A DNA stretch of 64,000 bases from CAIKMD01 sp963729935. Its GTDB lineage: Bacteria > Pseudomonadota > Alphaproteobacteria > ATCC43930 > CGMCC-115725. The notes beneath the pieces are model-generated. The model saw only the letters and a program-made list of their open reading frames with translations, was not told the origin of the DNA and did no database searches. The position numbers and the translations under genes were made by a program. The stretch spans positions 744,001 through 808,000 of the forward strand of contig CAVSPW010000002.1 of NCBI GenBank assembly GCA_963729935.1, given 5' to 3'. Positions 48,459 to 57,306 of this stretch are shown here, in pieces (position 1 is the first letter of the stretch; each line of letters starts with the position of its first letter).

Positions 48459-49743
48459 GAGGCTTCTCCCTGTGAACCAGGAACCCCCTAGACATTGGGG
48501 TATACGGCGAGTAGAATCTGCGGTCCATCTGACACTTATTCGGATTCGCCGTGCCCCGAAAGCCGCGCTCCCTCGCCGAGGTCCAGAAGCTGTTCCCGGA
48601 TGACGAGCGCTGCGCCGACTTCCTGTTCGACCGGCGCTGGCCCGAGGGGTTCGTCTGCCCGAAGTGCGGCGGCAGGCATGCGTACCTGCTGAAAAGCCGG
48701 TGGCGCACTTACGAATGCGTCGACTGCGGCCGGCAGACCTCGATCGTCGCCGGCACCATCATGCACCGCACCAAGCTGCCCTTGCATCTCTGGTTCTGGG
48801 CGGCGCACCTGATGGCGACCCACTCCAACGGCATCTCGGCGCTGCAGGTCAAGACGCAGCTCGACGTCAGCTACAAGACCGCCTGGCTGCTCGAGCACAA
48901 GCTTCGGCGCGCCATGGTCGACCCCGACCGGACCAAGTTGCGCGGCTTCGTCGAGGTCGACCAGGCTGAGATGCCGCTGCGAACGAAGGCGCATCTCGAA
49001 GGCGACCCGGAGGCGATGGGGAAGATCATCGTTGTGGGCGCGGTCGAAGTCGTCCGCTACGACACGAGCCTCAGGAAGACCCTGGAGAAAAAGGGGAAAA
49101 AGCGCCCGCCGAGATACAGGGGCGAACTCTCCGGGCGCTGTCGCCTCATCCGGATTGCCAGCAACTCGGCGGAGGAAATCAAGGCCTTCATGCATGCGAA
49201 CATCGAGCTCGGCACGACGGTGGTGACCGACGGCCATGGGAGCTACGATTGGATCGACAACGAGGCGTTGGAGGCAATCAAGCGGACCGGCGAGGCGGTG
49301 AAGCCCGACTACGTCCATGAACCTTACGTCGTCGGCTCGATGGCGGGACATGTCCCGCTGCCGTGGATCCACCGGGTGTTCTCGCTTATGAAGCGGTGGG
49401 GTCTGGGCACCTACCACGGCCTTCGGCGCCAGCACATCGACGCCTACCTCAACGAGTTCGTGTTCCGCTACAACCGACGCAGGCTGCGGGGCCTGTCCTT
49501 CGACGCCCTTCTCGGCCTCGCGGCGCACCATGCGCCGACGACCTCCCGGGACATCATCGGAACCCTGCCCCGGCCGCGCAAGAAACCCGCGGTGCGCAAG
49601 CGCCCCCAACGGCGCCGAACCGCGTTCGGCCTGCTGACGGGCAATCCGTCCGCCCCGAAGGCGGCGCTCAATGAACCTGGTTCACCGGGATAAGACCCCA
49701 TCAAACAAGATGTTGTAGTCCCTGGTTCACAGGGAGAAGCCTC
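48459..49743 (+). mobile_element. IS1595-family insertion sequence with 8-bp target duplication
   Basis: The terminal inverted repeats GAGGCTTCTCCCTGTGAACC (left, from 48459) and its complement (to 49743) bracket one transposase gene in 1285 bp. The 8-bp direct repeat CCTGCGCA occurs on both sides (48451-48458 and 49744-49751). IS1595 elements make 8-bp duplications, so this copy inserted cleanly and relatively recently. Confidence 0.95.
48551..49693 (+). CDS. IS1595-family transposase
   Basis: The 380-residue protein has an N-terminal zinc ribbon (VCPKCGGRHAY and CVDCGRQ, residues 36-61) and an ISXO2-type transposase domain with VEVDQAEM (first D), VTDGHGSYDW (second D) and WIHRVFSLMKRWGLGTYHGL near the last catalytic residue. 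The C-terminal tail is long and basic (KKPAVRKRPQRRRTAFGLLT), an extension not always present. It looks full length. Confidence 0.92.
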   Translation: MPRKPRSLAEVQKLFPDDERCADFLFDRRWPEGFVCPKCGGRHAYLLKSRWRTYECVDCGRQTSIVAGTIMHRTKLPLHLWFWAAHLMATHSNGISALQVKTQLDVSYKTAWLLEHKLRRAMVDPDRTKLRGFVEVDQAEMPLRTKAHLEGDPEAMGKIIVVGAVEVVRYDTSLRKTLEKKGKKRPPRYRGELSGRCRLIRIASNSAEEIKAFMHANIELGTTVVTDGHGSYDWIDNEALEAIKRTGEAVKPDYVHEPYVVGSMAGHVPLPWIHRVFSLMKRWGLGTYHGLRRQHIDAYLNEFVFRYNRRRLRGLSFDALLGLAAHHAPTTSRDIIGTLPRPRKKPAVRKRPQRRRTAFGLLTGNPSAPKAALNEPGSPG

Positions 49744-49773
49744 CCTGCGCAGGCGACGACGCGAAGGCCTTCC

Positions 49774-50306
49774 TCATTTTCCGGTGGATTCGGGCGACCC
49801 GCCGGGGTCGATGCGGCCGTCGCTGTCGGCGTGCGCCGACGCGTTCGAACACCGCATTCTGGCGCCGGTTCTGAGGTCCGATAAGTTGCGATTATCGGAC
49901 CCCAGCGAGACCCGCTTGCGCTCACGGTCGCCCCGGCGCGCCTTCCGAGCCGCCTCGCGCCGCTCCTCGCGCGCGCGCCGCCGCGGCTCGCCGTGAACGA
50001 CGCGGCTGCGAAGAAGCGCGAAGGGCATGTAGCCGCCGCCCGCGCTGTTGATGCGCTTGATCTTCGCGTTCAAGCTTTCCGCGAGCGCGTTGGTCGGGCG
50101 CTCGGGGGATGCCCAGTAGGCGACGATTTCGGCGCGCCAGTTGGCGAGCGCGGTCACGAGCTCCTTGAAGACAAGCCGCATCTCCGGATCGAGCGAAGCA
50201 AGCCACGCGTCGAGATGGATCTCGGCATCCGGCGCCAGCTTCTGCTCGTGGAACGCGTAGAACGCCTCCTTCAGCGCGTACGCCCGGGCGAGCTTGGGAT
50301 GGCGCG
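49774..50306 (-). pseudogene. ISL3-family transposase, C-terminal fragment
   Basis: The minus-strand frame reads RHPKLARAYALKEAFYAFHE, then ALANWRAEIVAYWASPERPT and LAESLNAKIKRINSAGGGYM. This is the C-terminal part of ISL3 transposases (the ELARAYELKE and NAK-K-N-AGRGY motifs). Its upstream half is found in the opposite orientation at 50517-50912. Inverting 50307-50912 restores a continuous ISL3 frame. Confidence 0.85.
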
Positions 50307-50505
50307 AGCGCACCTTCATCGGCCCTCACGATGACCGTGTAACGCTGCGTCCCGCGCGGCTGACCGATGATCCGGCAGGCCCGGCGCTCCGAGAGATGAT
50401 ACTTCTCCCGAACCCGCTCAACCGCCTGCCGGCGCCATTCGGGGCTTACAAGTTTCCCGAGGAGATGTCCTTGAGCACCTGCTTCTCAAGCGAGAGATCG
50501 GCGAC
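50307..50505 (-). pseudogene. IS3-family (IS407-type) orfB fragment, copy 2
   Basis: The minus strand encodes ADLSLEKQVLKDISSGNL, stops, then encodes VREKYHLSERRACRIIGQPR and RYTVIVRADEGAL, the OrfA end and OrfB start of an IS407-type element. Its continuation THAIVAIAAQYGRF is on the plus strand at 50913-50956. The copy at 42740-42885 is its closest relative. Confidence 0.8.
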
Positions 50506-50516
50506 CATCCGCAAGG

Positions 50517-50912
50517 GGACGGCGTTCTGCGTGATTTCCGATTACCGTCGGAAACAAGTGATCGAGATGCTGCCCGACACGAAAAGGGCGACCGTCGAGG
50601 CGGCGCTGCGACGCCTTCCCAATCTGGCGCGCTGCGACATCGTGACGATGGACATGTGCCGCCGCTATCGCGACGCCATGCACGCGGTTCTGCCTCACGC
50701 GGCCGTCGTCATCGACAAATGGCATGTGCAAGCAATGGCGCGCCGGGCGCTTCTCAGCGTACTCGATCAAATCTACAAGCGCGCGCCGAAGGCGAAACGG
50801 GGACGGTCGCGCAAACGCGGGAAGCCAAGCCGCCTTCACTACCGAGGCCTGCTGATCGCCCGCCGCTCCAAACTCGAGCAAACGCAAGAAGCGACGTTGG
50901 CTCGGTTGCTCT
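50517..50912 (+). pseudogene. ISL3-family transposase, central fragment
   Basis: The plus-strand frame reads ISDYRRKQVIEMLPDTKRAT, then CDIVTMDMCRRYRDAMHAVL and AVVIDKWHVQAMARRAL, the central DDE part of ISL3 transposases with DMCRRYRDA and VIDKWHV. It ends SKLEQTQEATLARLL, where the C-terminal fragment at 49774-50306 continues in frame after inversion. The N-terminal zinc-finger part is missing. Confidence 0.85.
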
Positions 50913-50975
50913 GACGCATGCGATCGTGGCGATCGCTGCCCAGTACGGGCGGTTCACTGTTATATTGGGCTGATT
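50913..50975 (+). pseudogene. IS3-family orfB fragment (continuation)
   Basis: The frame reads THAIVAIAAQYGRF. It belongs after RADEGAL of the inverted IS407-type fragment at 50307-50505. It ends soon afterwards near a TTTTTGCAACAG sequence similar to other IS ends. Confidence 0.7.
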
Positions 50976-51256
50976 TTTGCAACAGTAAATGCGGCTTCCC
51001 GACACCGCTGATTGCAATTCCAGTGGCGCAATTCTACTTAGAAGTGGACGCGTGGAGAACGCCGTGGCCCGCCGCTTCGTTCGGCCTCGAAGGTCAGATG
51101 GTGAATGCGCGCGTCGAGCAGGAATTCGTTAAGCACGATTGTGCGGCTGTGGCGGTGATTTTTGCCGAAAAGACCCCATATTTAGGGGATCGAGAATTTC
51201 GGTCGGCTTGAGCGGAGTGGCACAGACACCCGATCGCAGCTATAGTGGAGTTCTCG

Positions 51257-51472
51257 ATGGCGGGAGTTGGTTCGATGGTGGATTTCGTTCGGAGAACAAT
51301 GTTCGGTCGCCAGCCGGCCTCGGATGAGGTCCCGGAGGACATTGCGCGAGCGCTCGACGCGAGCGCCGACGACGTCCGCAATGATCGCACCGTGGATATC
51401 GGCGATTTCCTCGAGGAAATGCGAGTCAAACTCGAAGCTCACCGCGCTCGGAAGGCTTCTCAAAAGCGCTGA
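51257..51472 (+). CDS. Antitoxin carried by the IS1595-type element
   Basis: The ATG at 51257 has GTGGAG in its leader; longer and shorter starts are possible. The 71-residue product has a basic N-terminus (MVDFVRRTMFGRQPASDEVP) and a C-terminal helix (DIGDFLEEMRVKLEAHRARK), as in antitoxins that neutralise ParE/RelE toxins. It lies 45 bp upstream of the toxin gene inside the mobile element. The assignment rests mainly on this context. Confidence 0.65.
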   Translation: MAGVGSMVDFVRRTMFGRQPASDEVPEDIARALDASADDVRNDRTVDIGDFLEEMRVKLEAHRARKASQKR

Positions 51473-51517
51473 AGCTGCGCGATTGCTTGGCAAGGCTGAG
51501 CGAGCGCGTGGCTCATT

Positions 51518-51847
51518 ATGATCCGTCAAACCGTATTCGCCAGAGATCAAGCAAACGACCTTTTCGAGTTCTATCTCGAGAAAGATCGCGAACAAGCGTA
51601 CGAGAATTTGCTGAAGGCGATCGCTGAGGCCGCGGCGCTGATTGAATCGAATCCGATCGGCGGCTCGACGCATCCGACGCCTTATCCCGGCATGGCCGGC
51701 TGGGGCTTTCGTTGGGTCAAGATCCATCGCTATTGGTTCGGATGGTCTATGGCGCGCGGTTACCCGTTGGTGACAAACGTCTTTTTCGAGACGTCGCGCA
51801 TGTGGGCACGCGTCGCGCCGGACGAAGGCGACGAAGTGCCATTCTGA
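51518..51847 (+). CDS. ParE/RelE-type toxin carried by the IS1595-type element
   Basis: The 109-residue product starts MIRQTVFARDQANDLFEFYL and shows a ParE/RelE-like fold: an N-terminal strand and helices (ANDLFEFYLEKDREQAYENL), then strands with GWGFRWVKIHRYWFGWSMAR and the closing VTNVFFETSRMWARVAP. ParE poisons gyrase and RelE cuts ribosome-bound mRNA; which applies here is not decided. It is convergent with the transposase gene, 14 bp apart. Confidence 0.75.
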   Translation: MIRQTVFARDQANDLFEFYLEKDREQAYENLLKAIAEAAALIESNPIGGSTHPTPYPGMAGWGFRWVKIHRYWFGWSMARGYPLVTNVFFETSRMWARVAPDEGDEVPF

Positions 51848-51861
51848 GCGGACCGCGCGAG

Positions 51862-52893
51862 CTAGATGGGTGCGGACTTCAGCGACGCCTCGATAAGCGT
51901 TTCGGGCTGAAAGTTGGGGTCGCGGATGGCGCGAAGCCAGCCGAGATAGACCGGCAAGTACCGCGTCGAGACGCCGCGTGCCCAACGGTTGACGAAGGTC
52001 TTGATGCGCTCGTGGTGAGCGTTCACGTGGCCGAGGCTCATCCGGCCCTTCTTGCGCGGCTTGCCGCCGATCGCCTTCTTCACCCAATCCGTCTTCGGCG
52101 GCATGATCCGGCGGTGCTCCGATCCCGACTTCACCGCGAGGTCGACGTAGGGCTTGAAGCCGTCGGAGCAAACGACTGAGCCGGGAGCGATCCGTCCCGT
52201 CAGCGCGCGCTTGATCTCGGCATCGGATCGCGCCGACAGCACGCATTCGATCGAGCCGCCAGAGCGGTCCAGGGCGGTCAGCACCGGGATCTGCTCCTTT
52301 GAAAGGCCCGGCGTCGCGGCTTCGCCGCGATACCGCGGCATCCGGCTCTCGGGCGGCTTGCCATCCCGCCAGCCGCGGCTGCCTTTGTACGAGCTGCGGA
52401 AATACGTTTCGTCGACCTCGACCACGCCCTTGAGGCCGTCGCTCTGCATCATCGCCGGGAGCTTCAGCAGGCGGTGCCGCCAGCGCCAGGCCGTCTGCTG
52501 GGCGATGCCGATCTCGCTTTTCACGACAGCGTTGATCGACTTGTGGTCGCCCATCATCCGGGCGTAGGCGGTCCATTTTTCGGGCTTGCGCATTCGCGCC
52601 AGCGGGGTACCCGTCAGGGCATTGAACGTCCTGCCGCAGCCGCCAGCCGCGGTCTTGCGGCATTTGAAGCGCTGGCGCCCCAGCAGGCTCGTTCCATGCT
52701 TGACAATGTCGTCGTGTCCACAGCGCGGACAAAGCCGACGGGTCTCGATCGCCTGAGTGCGGCGGACCACGGCTGTTTCGCCGGTCTTCGCGGCCGTCAC
52801 CTGACGCAGCACCGCCTCGAGCGCGACGCACTGCTCGGCGGTCAGATCCTTAACGATGCGGGCGACAATCCGCTCGAAACGTTGGGCGTCCAC
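51862..52893 (-). CDS. IS1595-family transposase of the toxin-antitoxin element
   Basis: The 343-residue protein has an N-terminal zinc ribbon (CPRCGHDDIVKHG and CRKTAAGGCGRTF), the ISXO2-type catalytic part with VEVDETYFRSSYKGSRG (D) and VCSDGFKPYVD (D), and a final HVNAHHERIKTFVNRWARGV region. It is distinct from the transposase at 48551, so this is a second subgroup of the family. It looks full length, so the whole element may still move. Confidence 0.92.
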   Translation of the reverse strand: MDAQRFERIVARIVKDLTAEQCVALEAVLRQVTAAKTGETAVVRRTQAIETRRLCPRCGHDDIVKHGTSLLGRQRFKCRKTAAGGCGRTFNALTGTPLARMRKPEKWTAYARMMGDHKSINAVVKSEIGIAQQTAWRWRHRLLKLPAMMQSDGLKGVVEVDETYFRSSYKGSRGWRDGKPPESRMPRYRGEAATPGLSKEQIPVLTALDRSGGSIECVLSARSDAEIKRALTGRIAPGSVVCSDGFKPYVDLAVKSGSEHRRIMPPKTDWVKKAIGGKPRKKGRMSLGHVNAHHERIKTFVNRWARGVSTRYLPVYLGWLRAIRDPNFQPETLIEASLKSAPI

Positions 52894-53064
52894 GGCCTCC
52901 TCCTCAATGGGGCCAGAACGCTACGCCAGATCAGATTGATGAAGAATGAATTCCGCACGCTTTCCACTCTAAAGTAGAATTGCGCCATTGCAGTTGCCAA
53001 TATTGTTTGCCACCCGATTTACCCGCCACCTCACAATGCGGGCGCTAAAGTCTCTAGGTGGCGG

Positions 53065-55788
53065 TCATATATGCGTTACGCTCGTTCGGTTTCCAGTATT
53101 CGATGCATTCGGGAGGGATCTGCGCGCCAGCCATTTGCGCGCCTCCTCTAAGACGAGCATTCCAATCGCGAAGGGGATCACGAAAAGCCAAAGCCCCAGC
53201 GGAACCGGCGCAGTATCCAAGATGGTATTGCCCCAAGGGGTATAGTTGATGAGCAAGAGCAGCGCGAGTTCCAGCCCTACGCCCCACACGATCAGGCGGT
53301 TGTCAGTTGGGTTGGTCTGAAAGACTGAGCGAACGGGGCTCCGACAAAGAAATACATTGACGATCTGCATGATGATGATGGTGCTCAGGCACGCTGTCGT
53401 AGCGGTCCGATAAAGTGGATCCGTCGACGCCAAGCTCTGGCCGAAATGCCAGCCGGAGCCGAGCAACACGAAAAAATAAGCTGCCATGGACGCGGCCGCT
53501 TCGATCACACCGAGAAAGAGATAGGCACGAAACGCGAGCGGCAAGTTAAGCAACCTCTCATTCTGCCTGCGGGGCGGCAGGCGCATGATGGCCGGATTGG
53601 GGCGCTCGATACCCAGGCCTAACGCGGTAAGAGAGTCCGTTCCCATATCGATGGAAAGCGCCTGGATCGGAGTTAGCGGCAACGGAACGCCGAAAAATCC
53701 GAAGGCGAGGTAGGGCACGAGTTCCGCGACATTGTGCACGAGAATGTAGGTCAGGAACTTACGAATATTCTGGAATACCGCCCGCCCTTCTTCGATGGCA
53801 CTGACGATGCTCGCAAAATTGTCATCCAGCAAGACTACATCCGCTGCCTGCTTCGCCACGTCCGTGCCGGATATTCCCATCGCGATGCCGATATGGCCCG
53901 ATTTGAGCGCTGGTGCATCGTTGACCCCGTCGCCAGTCACCGCGACGACGTGTTGCTTTTCCTTCAATGCCTCGACGATCCGCATTTTCTGATCGGCGGA
54001 GGCGCGAGCAAAGATTATCTCTGGTGCGTCTAACGCGAACTCTAGTTCGCTTGCCGACATGCTACGAAGTTGGACGCCGGTCACGACTCTCGGGTCGTTG
54101 GATTGCGCCAAACCGATTTCCCGGGCGATCGCGCATGCCGTCTGAGGGTGATCCCCTGTGACCATGATCACCTTGATTCCTGCCGCACGGCATTTGCCTA
54201 TTGCCTCCAGCACGTCTGTCCGGGGCGGATCCTCAAGCCCGACCAAGCCAAGAAAGACCATGTCCTGCTCGAATGCAGAACGTTCGCATCCGCTTAGCAG
54301 CGTTCGAGTGGCGAAGGCAAGCACGCGGAGACCTCGTTCAGCCATCGCCTCCTGTGCTTGAACAATGACCCGCCGTGCAGCGGGATCGAGCGGACGTATC
54401 ATACCCCCGTCTGAAATATGCCGGCAGAGCGGATCCAGCGACTCCGGCGCCCCCTTACAGTAGAGAACCTTGTTGCCCTGCTCCTCGTAGACCACGGATT
54501 GGCGCATCCTATCGGCGTCAAAGGAAATCTCGTCCACGCTGTGCGACGCGTTGAAATCGGGCAACGCGGCACGGCCCATTTCAACGAGCGCCGCGTCCAT
54601 CGGGTCGCCGATCAGAGCTTTCGCACCGCGCGTCTCCGTCTCCCGCAGACTGTGGCAAAGCGCCGCTGTCAAGAAAAAGGCCCGGTAGCGCTCAACGAGA
54701 TCGGAGGGCATGGTCAAAGCACTCACTGGATATCGCTCCATGCCCAACATGAGATCCCGGACCCGCATGCGGTTTTCCGTCAAGGTTCCAGTCTTGTCCG
54801 TGCAGATTACGGTCGCCGAGCCTAGCGTTTCGACCGAGGCCAGATGTCGGATCAGGACATTCCGCTTCGCCATGCGTTCGGCGGCGAGCACCAGCGCCAA
54901 GGTCAACGTCGGCAACAGACCTTCCGGGACCATGGCGACAATGATACCTATGGAGAAGATGAAATCCTGCCAGAATGGTATGCTGATAAGGGTGCCGATG
55001 ACGAAAAAGGACAATCCGATCCCTACCGCGAGCACCGCAATTAACCGACTCAGATGCGCCAGCTCGCGACGCAGCGGTGAAACGCCGGCTCGGCCGGTCT
55101 GTGTCAGACCTGCGATCCGCCCAAATTCAGTGTGGGCTCCGGTCGCGAAAACGACAGCCTTGCCTTGTCCTGAGACGAGCGATGTCCCGGCGAGCAGGAC
55201 GTTCCGGCTGCGTAGCGGCTGTGCCTCGTCGCAAGGATACGAGTCGCGCACCTTGGGCAACGACTCCCCAGTGATGGTTGCGTCGTTGACCCGTACATCT
55301 GATGCTTCGATTAGTCTGCAGTCCGCCGGAACGTTGTCTCCCGCGCCGAGCAGAACGATGTCTCCGATCACCAGACGTTCGATTGTCAGTTGGGAGATCT
55401 TACTGTCTCGAAGTACCTTCACCAGTTGAGGCAGCAGCTTTTGTAGGGCCGCGAGAGTGCGTTCGTTTCGGAACTCCTGCCAGAACGAGAAGATACCGCT
55501 GATCAGAATCACAATGACGAGCGCGTAGCCGATGCGCGCCATGCCTTCGCCTGGGCTGCTCCACTCGGCCAGAAAAGCAAGCGCGGCGGCGATCCAGAGA
55601 ATAATCGAGAAGAACTGCACGAACTCCTGCAGCAGCCGGAGCAGCAGCGGTCTCTGCCGTACTTCCTTGATGCGGTTTGGGCCGTATTCGCCAAATCGCC
55701 GTTCTGCTTCCTGCGACGTCAGTCCGTTAGGCGTGGTGCTTACGCTCGATAAGGCGTCGCCGATCGAGAGTCTGGCTATCGCAGCCAT
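53065..55788 (-). CDS. P2-type cation-transporting ATPase
   Basis: The 907-residue protein has the P-type layout: an N-terminal cation_ATPase_N region, TGES (173-176) in the actuator domain, VPEG (287-290) in TM4, the phosphorylated Asp331 in CTDKTGTLT, a nucleotide-binding domain with KGAPES, and the hinge VTGDGVNDAPALK. Ten membrane segments end in a large C-terminal membrane part. VPEGLLPTLTLALVL and RHLASVETLGSATVI are like Ca2+/Na+ pumps (P2A/P2C) and unlike heavy-metal ATPases, which have CPC. It exports a cation, probably Ca2+ or Na+. Confidence 0.92.
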   Translation of the reverse strand: MAAIARLSIGDALSSVSTTPNGLTSQEAERRFGEYGPNRIKEVRQRPLLLRLLQEFVQFFSIILWIAAALAFLAEWSSPGEGMARIGYALVIVILISGIFSFWQEFRNERTLAALQKLLPQLVKVLRDSKISQLTIERLVIGDIVLLGAGDNVPADCRLIEASDVRVNDATITGESLPKVRDSYPCDEAQPLRSRNVLLAGTSLVSGQGKAVVFATGAHTEFGRIAGLTQTGRAGVSPLRRELAHLSRLIAVLAVGIGLSFFVIGTLISIPFWQDFIFSIGIIVAMVPEGLLPTLTLALVLAAERMAKRNVLIRHLASVETLGSATVICTDKTGTLTENRMRVRDLMLGMERYPVSALTMPSDLVERYRAFFLTAALCHSLRETETRGAKALIGDPMDAALVEMGRAALPDFNASHSVDEISFDADRMRQSVVYEEQGNKVLYCKGAPESLDPLCRHISDGGMIRPLDPAARRVIVQAQEAMAERGLRVLAFATRTLLSGCERSAFEQDMVFLGLVGLEDPPRTDVLEAIGKCRAAGIKVIMVTGDHPQTACAIAREIGLAQSNDPRVVTGVQLRSMSASELEFALDAPEIIFARASADQKMRIVEALKEKQHVVAVTGDGVNDAPALKSGHIGIAMGISGTDVAKQAADVVLLDDNFASIVSAIEEGRAVFQNIRKFLTYILVHNVAELVPYLAFGFFGVPLPLTPIQALSIDMGTDSLTALGLGIERPNPAIMRLPPRRQNERLLNLPLAFRAYLFLGVIEAAASMAAYFFVLLGSGWHFGQSLASTDPLYRTATTACLSTIIIMQIVNVFLCRSPVRSVFQTNPTDNRLIVWGVGLELALLLLINYTPWGNTILDTAPVPLGLWLFVIPFAIGMLVLEEARKWLARRSLPNASNTGNRTSVTHI

Positions 55789-56165
55789 GCTCGAGACAAC
55801 TTCGCACCAGCAACCGCGGCCGTTCTGAGGATGATCCGAGACCGCAGGCGGCCGAATTCACCTGAAAACGACAGCGCAGTTTGCGTGGGGTAAGGCACAC
55901 ATGCCGAACGGCGCTCGCGCATAAGGTCCGGCGTATTATTCATTCGTAATCTCGTCGGCCGTTCACGAAATGATACATGAGGCGGGCCATTGGGTCGCGC
56001 AATGAGATTGCTCGTTTTCGCGATGGCACGACGCTGTTACATAGGCAAGCTCGCAAGCAACTCTTATGATCAGCACTTGATGTTTGCTCCCAGATGAGGT
56101 TCCACCGCTTTCGATCACTTTGATGGCGCCCGGCGTGGTGCGATCGTGTCCTCGGCGATCCTCGG
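55789..56165. other. Gap between the ATPase and ABC-exporter genes
   Basis: No recognisable gene, RNA or FNR-type box. Open frames on the minus strand are low in quality. Confidence 0.4.
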
Positions 56166-56241
56166 TTAGTCGAGCGACTTTCTGAAACGGAGTACGCTGA
56201 GCGCAAGAAGGCCGCTGCCGAGCACGGCCATGCCCACCAAC

Positions 56242-57306
56242 TCAGGCCACAGTGCATCGAGTTCCCACCCCCTTGAGAAAAGTCGCACGGATGACCGCGA
56301 GGAAGTAACGCAGCGGATTGAGATAGGTGAGCCACTGCAAGGGTGCCGGCATGCTGGCAATAGGGAAGGCGAAGCCGGACAAGATAAACATCGGATTGAG
56401 GATAAAGAAGTTTGCGGCAAAGGCCTGCTGCTGGGTTTTGGAGAGTGTTGAAATCAGCAGCCCGAGACCCAGCGTGCTAAGCAGGAACAGGGTCGTTCCG
56501 AGCAGTAGGATCATCGGATTGCCGACGAAGGGGATTTGAAACCATAGGATCCCGAACAGCGCAACCAGGGCGACTTCCGTGATGCCAATGATGAAGAACG
56601 GTATGGTCTTGCCGAGGATGTATTCGAATGGCCGAATCGGCGTCACCATAATCTGCTCAAGCGTGCCCACTTCGCGCTCGCGCACAATGGCCGAGGCGGT
56701 AAGGCTCGCAACCAGCACGAGTGTCAATGAGCCGATCACGCCCGGGACGAAGAACCATCGGCCGTTCAGATCAGCATTGTACCAGGGCCGCGGTTCAAGG
56801 GTGATTTGGACGATCTTCGCGGCAGTTCCACCACTGCTACTGCGGATCAAATCGGCAGAGTAGTCCTGCGAATATCCGGCAACGATGAGATTAAGATACC
56901 CAAGGGAGATCAGCGCCGTATTGGAATTGGTACCGTCGACGATCACCTGAAGCGGCGCGCCTTGACCCTTGCGTAGAAGCTGAGCAAAGCCAGCGTGCAC
57001 GACGATGGCCAGGGCCGCGTCACTGCGGTTTATCGCGTTCTCTACTTCGGCGTCGCTCCGAGCCGCGCGGACAATGTGGAACCTGCCGCTGGCGGTAAAC
57101 CGCGAGATCAAGTCGCGACTTTCGAGTGTTTGATCGCGGTCGAGCACGACCATTGGGACGTGGTAGACCTCGAAGGTTGCTGCATAGCCGAAGATCAGCA
57201 TTTGAATCAATGGTGGAACGATGAGCCGAAAGCGGGCCCACTTATCGCGCTTGAGTTCGAGGAACTCCTTGATAAGCATCTGCGAGATGCGATCGAACAT
57301 CGCCAT
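56242..57306 (-). CDS. ABC-2 type permease, 3' end frameshifted
   Basis: The 354-residue product has the YbhR/YhhJ-type layout: an N-terminal helix (RFRLIVPPLIQMLIFGYAAT), a large periplasmic domain, then five membrane segments (LTLVLVASLTASAIVRERE to LQWLTYLNPLRYFLAVIRAT). It ends TRCTVA after LKGVG. In the next frame the expected C-terminus WELDALWPELVGMAVLGSGL ends RFRKSLD at 56166. The frame breaks at a run of five C (56268-56272), so one base is missing or extra there. Without the last helix the protein may fail. It is the last gene of a five-gene exporter operon. Confidence 0.85.
   Translation of the reverse strand: MAMFDRISQMLIKEFLELKRDKWARFRLIVPPLIQMLIFGYAATFEVYHVPMVVLDRDQTLESRDLISRFTASGRFHIVRAARSDAEVENAINRSDAALAIVVHAGFAQLLRKGQGAPLQVIVDGTNSNTALISLGYLNLIVAGYSQDYSADLIRSSSGGTAAKIVQITLEPRPWYNADLNGRWFFVPGVIGSLTLVLVASLTASAIVREREVGTLEQIMVTPIRPFEYILGKTIPFFIIGITEVALVALFGILWFQIPFVGNPMILLLGTTLFLLSTLGLGLLISTLSKTQQQAFAANFFILNPMFILSGFAFPIASMPAPLQWLTYLNPLRYFLAVIRATFLKGVGTRCTVA

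Larger units (their letters stand above)
50307..50912. other. Inverted segment of 606 bp
   Basis: Reversing this segment joins two broken transposase frames at once without adding or losing a base: ISL3 (TLARLL-SRHPKLARAY) at the left breakpoint and IS3 (RADEGAL-THAIVAIAA) at the right. The breakpoints share only a two-base AG/CT inverted match, so the exact position is uncertain by two bases. Confidence 0.85.
51025..52986 (-). mobile_element. IS1595-family element carrying a toxin-antitoxin pair
   Basis: The ends GGCGCAATTCTACTT (51025-51039) and its complement AAGTAGAATTGCGCC (52972-52986) form terminal inverted repeats. The flanking 8-bp sequences ATTCCAGT (51017-51024) and ATTGCAGT (52987-52994) match at seven of eight positions, as an aged 8-bp target duplication would. 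The 1962-bp element holds an IS1595-type transposase on the minus strand and, on the plus strand, an antitoxin and a ParE/RelE-like toxin as passengers. Confidence 0.88.

Noticed and set aside
48536..49609. A 357-residue minus-strand frame antisense to the IS1595 transposase
   Set aside because: A shadow frame with no motif. The plus-strand transposase and the element ends fit exactly.
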